In this document: positions 1 through 4,722 of the stretch, piece by piece | How the letters are laid out: the number at the start of each line of letters is the position of its first letter | Position numbering within the stretch: position 1 is the first letter of the stretch | Assembly: GCA_964431965.1 (NCBI GenBank) | Contig: CAYSLU010000123.1 | Location: forward strand, 1 to 11,379 | Direction: 5' to 3' | Length of the DNA stretch: 11,379 nt | Source: CAYSLU01 sp964431965 | GTDB lineage: Bacteria > Verrucomicrobiota > Kiritimatiellia > CAIKKV01 > CAYSLU01 | The notes under the pieces: generated by a model | Told to the model about the DNA's origin: nothing | What the model saw: the letters and a program-made list of their open reading frames with translations, nothing else | Databases searched by the model: none | Translations under genes and position numbers: made by a program

Positions 1-231
1 CTGGAACTGCCCAACCTCCGCGTATGGGCGCCGCAGGCCGAGTACATGCTGGCGATGAAGTGCATTTCCGCCCGCTTCGACTCCCACGACCTGGACGACG
101 CCCGATTCCTGCTCAACCATCTGTCCGTCAAGACCGTCGATCAGGCCTGCCACATCATCGAACAGTACTACCCGCGCAAGCTCATTCCGCCCAAGACGCA
201 GTACCTGCTCGAGGAGCTTCTGGGCGAGTGA
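1..231 (+). CDS. C-terminal end of a DUF6036-like nucleotidyltransferase (5' truncated)
   Basis: An open frame runs from base 1 to a TGA at 229-231, giving 76 residues with no start codon that must be real, so the gene begins outside the window. Recognisable stretches are AEYMLAMKCISAR, DLDDARFLLNHL and the end PPKTQYLLEELL. I recall this pattern (YLLAMK, an acidic patch before a helix, then a PPKTQ-type tail) from the C-terminal part of DUF6036-family nucleotidyltransferases, which often sit in toxin-antitoxin-like pairs. The catalytic GG and DxD part would lie upstream and is not visible, so activity cannot be judged. It is the only clear plus-strand gene and converges on the CsgG-like gene. 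The in-frame ATGs at 46 and 55 are probably internal. The gene call is solid; the family assignment is from memory of the pattern. Confidence 0.72.
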   Translation: MELPNLRVWAPQAEYMLAMKCISARFDSHDLDDARFLLNHLSVKTVDQACHIIEQYYPRKLIPPKTQYLLEELLGE

Positions 232-266
232 CGCGCCGTGCGTGATGCCCGACGCTCCCGCCACGA

Positions 267-291
267 ACCGCAGATCTCCGAATCTCGAAGG
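267..291 (-). repeat. 25-bp direct repeat, copy 1
   Basis: This is a perfect 25-bp match to 492-516 in the same orientation, offset by 225 bp. Read on the minus strand it contains TTCGAGATTCGGAGATCTG, itself a near-tandem of TTCGAGA and TTCGGAGA. If translated it gives FEIRRSAV. I remember FEIR-type translated repeats as a common artefact of dispersed intergenic repeats in Verrucomicrobia and Planctomycetes genomes, so this is probably a member of such a family; that link is memory, not measured here. Confidence 0.75.
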
Positions 292-381
292 CCGACCTCA
301 CCCCAACCCCACCGTTCCGGAGTCCCCTGCTTCGCGCGGACGCTTCGCAGGGCAAGCGCGTGCCCACCTCCGCCCCGGGAC

Positions 382-401
382 GGCCCGCGGCCCCGCGGGC
401 C
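382..401. terminator. GC hairpin in convergent spacer
   Basis: GGCCCGC (382-388) pairs perfectly with GCGGGCC (395-401) around a 6-nt loop. It lies midway between two convergent genes and could help end transcription from either side. There is no T-run on either strand, so it is not a canonical intrinsic terminator. In sequence this GC-rich it could also be chance. Confidence 0.25.
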
Positions 402-449
402 CGTATGCGACAAGTCGCCACCAGGCACGAGACTCGAGCAGACACTCGC

Positions 450-469
450 GGGCGCCGGGGCCGGCGCCC
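450..469. terminator. 9-bp GC inverted repeat in convergent spacer
   Basis: GGGCGCCGG (450-458) and CCGGCGCCC (461-469) are perfect inverted complements with only two bases between them. A real hairpin would open the innermost pair to make a four-base loop. It sits about 110 bp past the end of the CsgG-like gene in that gene's direction of transcription. No T-run follows, so a terminator role is only a possibility. Confidence 0.25.
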
Positions 470-491
470 CTCCCGCTGCGCGATCGACCAG

Positions 492-516
492 ACCGCAGAT
501 CTCCGAATCTCGAAGG
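492..516 (-). repeat. 25-bp direct repeat, copy 2
   Basis: Identical over 25 bp to 267-291, same orientation, about 65-90 bp beyond the 3' end of the CsgG-like gene. The flanks differ on both sides, so the repeat unit is close to 25 bp and not part of a longer duplication. Confidence 0.75.
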
Positions 517-579
517 GCTCAACGCCAACCGCGATCACCCGCCCGATCGAGCTCAGTCGCGCCATGACCGGCACGCCCG

Positions 580-1542
580 TCACGGCGCCTTCGCGCCCGT
601 CTTCGCCGCAATCTTCGGCAGCATCCGCTCGGCGATCGCGGCGGCGGCCTCCTGGAGCGCCTTCTTGCCCGCGATCTGCTCGCTCAAGTCCACCATGACC
701 GTCGTCTGCCGATCGACAGCGATGATCTTGCCCGTATCGCGATCGACGGCCTTCAGCTCGACCCGCGCCTTGACGCTGATCAGGTTGCCGTGCCGCGCCG
801 CGAACTCGCTGAACCCCTCGCCCTCGAGCAACACCTCAGCCTGGCCGGCGCTCCCCGTCTTCGGATCGAGCACCTCAAACCCGGTCTCGCGGCAGAACAG
901 CGTCAGCTCGGTCTCCGCCGCCGGATCGATCGTCATCTGCCCGACGTGCCGCTCGGGAATCCGGATGAACACGGTCGGCCGCTTCCCCTCGCCCAGCTTC
1001 TTCTTCAGCTCGGCCAAGCGGTCCTCCGCCCGCACTGGCTTCGCGACCAGCACGCTCACGTCCTTCCGGATCCGGGCGCTGACCTTCTCGGCCAGCTTCT
1101 CGACCATCGGCGCGAACTCGTCGGTCGTCCGCCCCTGCACCGTCTCGCCCAGCACGCAGCTCGTCTCGGTTCCGATGATCTTGGCGATGATATACAGCGT
1201 CTTGTCCGCCTCGACGATCGACCCTGAGACCAGGATCTTCGCGCCGGTCAGGTTGCCGACCTGGACCGCCTGGGCCGGAGTCACCATGCCCGATAGGTTC
1301 AGCTCGTGCTCGGAAAGCGTCTTCGCCATCTCCTCCCGGTCCACGAGCATGAGGTTCGGATCGACCGCGAGCTTGGCGAACAGGATGTCGCGCGCCTTGG
1401 CGCCATCTCCCTTCACGCCCGAGCCGCGCTCCGCGAACTCGAACAGCGCCACGGGGCACACCGCCGGGGCATCCGCAGCCCGGGCCCCTGCGCCGCACAC
1501 CATCACCGCCGCCAACACCGCCAGACACATGCATCTATTCAT
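580..1542 (-). CDS. CsgG/FlgT-like exported protein
   Basis: A 320-residue protein with a Sec-type signal peptide: basic MNR, hydrophobic core at about 6-18, and a likely AxA cleavage near residues 20-23. Residues 28-145 look like the alpha/beta N-terminal domain of the CsgG/LpoB/FlgT group: a CPVALFEF strand at 29-36, LVDREEM at 66-72, and GAKILVSGSI at 100-109 followed by a strand pair. Residues about 190-310 may form a second, FlgT-like beta/alpha domain (ELKAVDRDTGKIIAVDRQT). CsgG proper is an outer-membrane lipoprotein pore; here Cys16 does not fit a lipobox well, so a soluble periplasmic protein is more likely. No curli, flagellar or penicillin-binding genes are nearby, so its role is open. 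The ATG is supported by AAGGAG six bases upstream. Its leader is made of repeat-like DNA. Confidence 0.85.
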   Translation of the reverse strand: MNRCMCLAVLAAVMVCGAGARAADAPAVCPVALFEFAERGSGVKGDGAKARDILFAKLAVDPNLMLVDREEMAKTLSEHELNLSGMVTPAQAVQVGNLTGAKILVSGSIVEADKTLYIIAKIIGTETSCVLGETVQGRTTDEFAPMVEKLAEKVSARIRKDVSVLVAKPVRAEDRLAELKKKLGEGKRPTVFIRIPERHVGQMTIDPAAETELTLFCRETGFEVLDPKTGSAGQAEVLLEGEGFSEFAARHGNLISVKARVELKAVDRDTGKIIAVDRQTTVMVDLSEQIAGKKALQEAAAAIAERMLPKIAAKTGAKAP

Positions 1543-1548
1543 GGCTTT

Positions 1549-1554
1549 CTCCTT
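1549..1554 (-). promoter_or_regulatory. Ribosome binding site of the CsgG-like gene
   Basis: Minus-strand AAGGAG lies six bases before the ATG at 1542, a textbook Shine-Dalgarno. It fixes the start and rules out reading the gene further upstream into the repeat region. Confidence 0.8.
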
Positions 1555-1562
1555 CGGACCGG

Positions 1563-1590
1563 TTCACCGCGGAGACGCAGAGGCCGCGGA
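1563..1590. repeat. Dispersed 'CGGAGACGCAGAGG' type intergenic element
   Basis: The plus strand reads TTCACCGCGGAGACGCAGAG and then GCCGCGGA. I recognise the phrase 'caccgcggagacgcagagg' as a dispersed intergenic word seen in many unrelated bacterial genomes (Planctomycetes, Chloroflexi, Cyanobacteria); this is memory, and only one copy is present here. It begins eight bases upstream of the CsgG-like gene's ribosome site and therefore forms part of that gene's leader. Confidence 0.45.
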
Positions 1591-1635
1591 GGGCCTCCCC
1601 TCGGCGCTCAGAAGCTGTGAAGAGACTGAACCCGG

Positions 1636-1662
1636 ACGGTCGGGACACAGCCCGACCCTCCA
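1636..1662 (-). repeat. 27-bp hairpin element, copy A
   Basis: On the plus strand GGTCGGG (1638-1644) and CCCGACC (1651-1657) form a perfect 7-bp stem around the six-base loop ACACAG. The sequence then ends in CTCCA. Read on the minus strand the element begins TGGAGGG. It pairs with copy B (1695-1721) in inverted orientation; the stem differences between copies are compensatory. Confidence 0.75.
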
Positions 1663-1694
1663 CAGACCAGATGAAACGGCTTGTTTCCCGGCCC

Positions 1695-1721
1695 TGGAGG
1701 GACGACCTCCGTGTCGTCCGC
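1695..1721 (+). repeat. 27-bp hairpin element, copy B
   Basis: Starts TGGAGGG on the plus strand. GGACGAC (1700-1706) and GTCGTCC (1713-1719) form a perfect 7-bp stem around the six-base loop CTCCGT. Aligned with copy A, three stem base pairs differ and all three change on both sides so that pairing is kept. This points to selection or transposition constraints on structure, not just sequence. Confidence 0.75.
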
Positions 1722-1803
1722 CAATCTCCTCACAGCTGCTCCGCACCCCCTCGGCGATTCCTCTCTGTTCATCACTCACTCGGACATCCTTCAGCGATCG
1801 GCC

Positions 1804-1903
1804 NNNNNNNNNNNNNNNNNNNNNNNNNNNNNNNNNNNNNNNNNNNNNNNNNNNNNNNNNNNNNNNNNNNNNNNNNNNNNNNNNNNNNNNNNNNNNNNNN
1901 NNN
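1804..1903. other. Assembly gap of 100 N
   Basis: Exactly 100 undetermined bases, a usual placeholder for a scaffold gap of unknown length. Frames should not be carried across it. It destroys the 3' end of the exported-protein gene to its right and may hide more sequence than 100 bp. Confidence 0.99.
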
Positions 1904-2631
1904 GTCATCCGGTCCGGAGCCGGGAGGGCCTGCTCCTCGTCGCCCGCGATCGACCATCGTCCCTCGATCGGAGCCAGGCACACGACCGACATCCCGGCCG
2001 CCGCGGCCCGGGCCAGCTCGCCGAAGAGGCCGCGCCGCTCCCGGAAGGACACGCCCTCGCCCACCACCAGCACCCCCCCGGGCGACGCCGCCACGGCGCC
2101 GGGGTTGCGGATCTCCTCGAACGGAATCTCCGCCTCGCGGAACCGCTCCGCCGTCTTCTGCTCCGGGTCGAACAGCCGAATCCCCAGCCCCTTCAGCCAC
2201 TCGCGCCGGCCGGAGAAGGGGTCGGACGGGAAGAACCAGACCGGCAGTTCGACGCCCGCCACGGCCGATCCGCCCCCGTCGGCGACGATCGCCAGGCGGA
2301 GGGCCGCCGGCATGACGACGCCCGGCTTCACGGCCGGACTGCGAAGCCGAAGCTCCACCGCGCGCGTCCCCGCCTCGGGGATGGCGACGGCTGAGTCGCC
2401 CTCCTGAATCGTCGCGCCGGCGGCGGACAGACGCCAGGTCAGGCGTCCGGAGAACGCGGCATCGGCCGTCACGCCCACGGCGAGCGCAGTGTCACGATCG
2501 GCAAAGATCGCCGCCGGGGCCGCGGCCGGCCGGATCTGAACCCGGGTCGCGGCGGCCGCGGGCAACGCCGCTCCGCCCGCCACGGCCAGCAGCGCCACTC
2601 CAATCGCGGTGCCCCGCCGGATAGTCAGCAT
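1904..2631 (-). CDS. Exported protein of ECF operon, 3' end lost in gap
   Basis: About 242 residues are visible before the N run. The N-terminus is a signal peptide (MLTIRRGTAIGVALLAVAGG, with an Ala-rich cleavage zone at about 24-28). Residues about 30-135 are beta-rich (RLTWRLSAAG, RAVELRLRSP, RLAIVADGGGS), like an Ig-type domain. From about 135 a Rossmann-like alternation follows: LKGLGIRLFDPEQK, EIPFEEIRNPG, GVLVVGEGVSFRERRG and MSVVCLAPIEG. This resembles a class I glutamine-amidotransferase-like fold as found in large exported hydrolases, but no catalytic Cys/His/Glu set can be shown, so the function is unknown. The start has AAGGA nine bases upstream (2641-2645) and overlaps the previous gene by 7 nt, so it belongs to the sigma/anti-sigma operon. 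The frame beyond the gap is unreliable. Confidence 0.75.
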
Positions 2632-3368
2632 GAAGCCCCGTCCTTCTTGAGTCGTGTCACGGTCTGGTAGATCCGGTACTCACGGCCGTCCACCCGCAAG
2701 CCCCAGACCTCGGTCGATACCCCCTCGCGCAGCACGCCCGTGGTCTCCGAGGACAGCCGCACCGCGGTATTCAGGTCGAGCCGGGCATCCACCGCATACG
2801 TGCGCACGGAGCCGTCCACCGGCAGAACCCACAGCGCCAGGCGGTCCGCTCGGCTGGGCGAAAGCATAACGTCAACCATCTGTCCCGCCAAGGTCAGGAC
2901 GTCCGACTCCCAGACCCGCCGCCAGTCCGCGCCGGACGCGTCGCGGCACATGACATCGATGCGGACCGCCAGCATCGCCGCATCCGGGGGGGAGCGAAGC
3001 GGCTCGCCTGTGCCGAGTGTGATCTCGCCGTCGGATTGGGCGGCCCAGCGCAGGCTGCCGGCGAACAGCCGGGAGAGCTCTTGAAAGAGAACCGCCGTCG
3101 CGGCGGACGCGGCGGGCGTTCCGCCCCCGGCGCTGGTCCTCAGCACAGCCCTGCCCATGACCAGAGCGAGCATGACGACGGCCAGAGCGCCGGCCGCACC
3201 CCAGGCCAGACGAGCCGCACTCCGGACTGGCGCCCCCGCTCCGGCGCGTGCCAGGCCGGCAGACTCACGGTGAACGGCCGCCAGCACCCGGCTCTTCAGC
3301 CGCCGGGCCTGATCCTCCCCCGGGCTGCGGTCGGCCGCCCAGTTCCGCATCAGCTTATCGAGTCTCAT
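2625..3368 (-). CDS. Single-pass membrane anti-sigma-like protein
   Basis: A 247-residue protein directly after an ECF sigma gene. It has a short cytoplasmic N-terminus (about 1-52, charged, starting MRLDKLMRNWAADRSPGEDQ), one hydrophobic segment at about 54-76 (LAWGAAGALAVVMLALVMG), and a long outer part of mixed beta character. That topology and position match ECF anti-sigma factors, in which the N-terminal piece holds the sigma factor at the membrane. The classical zinc motif HxxxCxxC is absent, so it would be a non-zinc type, and the assignment rests mainly on context. Start choice: an ATG at 3374 overlaps the sigma stop, but GGAG (3377-3380) is only 2 nt from it and 8 nt from the ATG at 3368, so I prefer 3368; the longer form adds only Met-Thr. 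Confidence 0.72.
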   Translation of the reverse strand: MRLDKLMRNWAADRSPGEDQARRLKSRVLAAVHRESAGLARAGAGAPVRSAARLAWGAAGALAVVMLALVMGRAVLRTSAGGGTPAASAATAVLFQELSRLFAGSLRWAAQSDGEITLGTGEPLRSPPDAAMLAVRIDVMCRDASGADWRRVWESDVLTLAGQMVDVMLSPSRADRLALWVLPVDGSVRTYAVDARLDLNTAVRLSSETTGVLREGVSTEVWGLRVDGREYRIYQTVTRLKKDGASC

Positions 3369-3370
3369 CG

Positions 3371-3937
3371 TCATGACTCCAAGTACGCGCCCAGCTGCCG
3401 CTTCAGCCGCTTCCGCGCCGCGTGGACGCGCCAGTACATCGTCGCCGCCAGGCAGCCCGCGACATCCGCGGCGGCCGGAACGGTCATCCCCTCGATCATC
3501 GTCAGCGTGACCGCCACGCGCAGATGCGCGGGCAAGGCGGCCATGGCCCGGTCGATCTCATCGCCCAGCTCCCGTCCCAGGCAGGCCCGGTCGGGCGCGT
3601 GCCCACCCGCGACCGGCTCTGTCGCGGGATCGTCGGCTGCGAGTTCCCACGCCCGCGCCGGCCGACGCCGCAGGAAGCTCAGCGCCGTGTTCACGGCAAT
3701 CCGGTGCATCCAGGTCGATACCCGGGCCCCGCCGCGGAAGCCGTGCAACCCGCGTAGCGCGCGGAGCATCGCCTCCTGCGTCAGGTCGTCCGCATCGGCG
3801 TCGTTCAGAACGATCGGGCGGATGATCGCCCGGATCCGGCGGACATACCGGTCCGCCAGCTCGGCGGCCGTGGCGGGATCGCCACTCCGCTGAAACTCCC
3901 CCACGAGTTCCTCATCCGCCCTCGTCGCCTCGCCCAT
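3371..3937 (-). CDS. ECF-type RNA polymerase sigma factor
   Basis: A 188-residue protein with only the two ECF domains. Region 2 spans about 8-92: DEELVGEFQRSGD at the start, DDLTQE at 50-55 (core binding), and STWMHRIAVNTALSFLRR at 74-91 (-10 recognition). A short variable linker follows, then region 4 at about 134-188: LPAHLRVAVTLTMIEGMT, a helix-turn-helix, and the last helix ATMYWRVHAARKRLKRQL in place of the usual GTVKSRLxRAR. It would direct RNA polymerase to a small regulon in response to a signal relayed by the adjacent membrane protein. The stop overlaps the ATG at 3374. The start lacks a strong Shine-Dalgarno (nearest AGG is about 14 nt away), but DEELV at residue 8 fits the usual ECF N-terminus. 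Confidence 0.92.
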   Translation of the reverse strand: MGEATRADEELVGEFQRSGDPATAAELADRYVRRIRAIIRPIVLNDADADDLTQEAMLRALRGLHGFRGGARVSTWMHRIAVNTALSFLRRRPARAWELAADDPATEPVAGGHAPDRACLGRELGDEIDRAMAALPAHLRVAVTLTMIEGMTVPAAADVAGCLAATMYWRVHAARKRLKRQLGAYLES

Positions 3938-3958
3938 GTTGACGCTTTCTACCTGATT

Positions 3959-3981
3959 CGACGCCCGAGAGAGAGGATTCC
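3959..3981 (-). promoter_or_regulatory. Possible ECF-type promoter of the sigma operon
   Basis: Minus-strand GGAATCC (3975-3981) resembles an ECF -35 box (GGAAC), and CGTCG follows (3959-3963), resembling the -10 CGTC. ECF genes often control themselves. The spacer is about 3 nt shorter than the usual 16 or so, which weakens the case; it lies 22-44 nt before the sigma start. Confidence 0.2.
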
Positions 3982-4059
3982 TTTGCGGAAAAGATGCGAA
4001 ATCGCACGGCCGTCCAGTCCGAGATGTCGCGTCATGGCCGCCGTCGGGCGGGGCGCCGC

Positions 4060-4533
4060 TCAGGGGACGGGATCGCCGGCATCCAGCAGCCGCCGGAGGG
4101 CGAGGACGTCGATGCGGTCCTTCTCGCGCCTGCTGCTCTGCTTCAGCAGGATCAGCCCATCGGGTCCAAGGAAGGGAACCCGGACGCCATCGATCTCGGC
4201 ATGCCGGACAAACGCAAGCAGGTCCTCGAAGCGGCGCCCCCCCATGCGGGTGAACAGGTCGAGCGGGAAAGCCTCCACGACTCGGATGGCACCTTCCTCG
4301 TCGGTGAAATCGTCCGGCGTCAACTCCCGGGCGGATCCGTCCCCGAAATCGAGCAACACGCTCAGGAGGCGTTCGATGTTAGCCCGACTCCCAGCCACGA
4401 GGATGTCCACGTCTTCGGTGGTCCGCACGAACCCGCTCAAGGAACACGCCACCCCGCCCACGGTGACAAAGGCAACATCACCGCGGACGAGCGCGACCAA
4501 CAGTCTTTCGAACGGGGTAGGATCCGGGTTCAT
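4060..4533 (-). CDS. MNT/DUF6036-like nucleotidyltransferase
   Basis: A 157-residue protein with the polymerase-beta nucleotidyltransferase signature: a short N-terminal helix, then VTVGGVACSLSGFVRTTEDV with GG at 26-27, followed by the DxD pair Asp41 and Asp43 (DVDILV). Later come FPLDLFTRMG and a C-terminal helix-rich end, LILLKQSSRREKDRIDVLAL. These fit the small nucleotidyltransferases found in toxin-antitoxin and abortive-infection modules, which transfer a nucleotide to tRNA or to a partner protein. All residues expected for metal binding in the first motif are present, so it may be active. No clear Shine-Dalgarno is seen (GAAGG lies about 12 nt upstream). It lies on the same strand between the ABC ATPase and the ECF operon and may be an inserted accessory gene. 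No HEPN or AbiEi-type partner is visible. Confidence 0.85.
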   Translation of the reverse strand: MNPDPTPFERLLVALVRGDVAFVTVGGVACSLSGFVRTTEDVDILVAGSRANIERLLSVLLDFGDGSARELTPDDFTDEEGAIRVVEAFPLDLFTRMGGRRFEDLLAFVRHAEIDGVRVPFLGPDGLILLKQSSRREKDRIDVLALRRLLDAGDPVP

Positions 4534-4650
4534 TGGGGGTGCCAGCCTTCAGGACGCGGACAAACCGATTCAGCCGGTCCAGCCGGACCAACGGCCGCTC
4601 CGGCTTCGCGCGACCGACCGTCCTTCGTATGACCTCATCGTCACCCATGG
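4478..4650 (-). CDS. Possible small basic protein overlapping the nucleotidyltransferase start
   Basis: From an ATG at 4648-4650 a 56-residue frame runs to a TGA at 4478, overlapping the first 56 bases of the nucleotidyltransferase in another frame. The product is strongly basic (MGDDEVIRRTVGRAKPERP, then RLDRLNRFVRVLKAG) and ends TVGRARPR, so TVGRA(K/R)P occurs twice. Its DNA outside the overlap fills most of the gap between the ABC ATPase and the nucleotidyltransferase. Nucleotidyltransferases of this class often follow a small gene, which makes this a candidate partner. Against it: no convincing ribosome site, chance open frames are common at this GC content, and no family is recognised. 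Confidence 0.3.
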
Positions 4651-4722
4651 CTCGGCGACAACCTAACAGAACCGCCGACGGCCGACCAGCGGATCTCTGG
4701 ACAGAGGCCAGAACACTGAACG

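Larger units (their letters stand above)
232..579. other. Convergent intergenic spacer with repeats and GC hairpins, no gene
   Basis: These 348 bases lie between the stop codons of two convergent genes. Open frames exist on both strands, but they look like GC-rich noise: low-complexity Arg/Pro/Ala composition, no motif and no ribosome site. The spacer holds two identical 25-bp direct repeats (267-291 and 492-516), a 7-bp stem hairpin (382-401), a 9-bp GC inverted repeat (450-469) and a weaker inverted repeat CCCTGC/GCAGGG (325-330 with 347-352). A bidirectional termination zone is plausible, but no hairpin is followed by a T-run. Confidence 0.6.
1611..1738. repeat. Imperfect inverted repeat enclosing two hairpin elements
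   Basis: The outer arms are GAAGCTGTGAAGAGACT (from 1611) and, on the opposite strand from about 1738 inward, GCAGCTGTGAGGAGATT. They share AGCTGTGA exactly (1613-1620 against 1730-1737) and match at most other positions. Inside lie the two divergent 27-bp hairpin elements (1636-1662, 1695-1721) around a unique centre of about 32 bp. The layout suggests two inverted copies of one longer repeat unit. It lies upstream of the CsgG-like gene and close to the assembly gap. Confidence 0.6.
1543..1803. other. Gene-free, repeat-rich region left of the assembly gap
   Basis: A minus-strand frame stays open through here, but its translation is atypical and it reads through the hairpin and repeat elements described separately. 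Base composition is lower in GC than in the flanking genes. Another minus frame just left of the gap ends in two adjacent TGA codons (after PIAEGCPSE) and might be the true 3' end of the gene cut by the gap; this cannot be decided because the gap length is unknown. Otherwise only the CsgG-like gene's leader can be assigned. Confidence 0.55.

Noticed and set aside
182..583. Minus-strand frame with a repeated FEIRRSAV motif
   Set aside because: The repeated peptide is only the translation of the 25-bp direct repeat; the rest is Arg-rich noise overlapping the left-edge gene.
1564..1803. Continuation of the exported protein's frame left of the gap
   Set aside because: The gap length is unknown, so the frame is not reliable; the translation runs through inverted hairpin repeats and a dispersed intergenic word and looks non-coding.
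242..2407. A plus-strand open frame of about 720 codons crossing the N gap
   Set aside because: It is open because it lies antisense to GC-rich minus-strand genes; it reads through 100 N, hairpin repeats and two genes with clear signal peptides and ribosome sites on the other strand. Its composition is Ser/Pro/Arg-rich noise.
4652..4712. Two weak hairpins (TCGGCG/CGCCGA at 4652-4678; TCTGG/CCAGA at 4696-4712) after the ABC ATPase
   Set aside because: Short stems, one with a 15-nt loop, and no T-run, so a terminator call is not supported.
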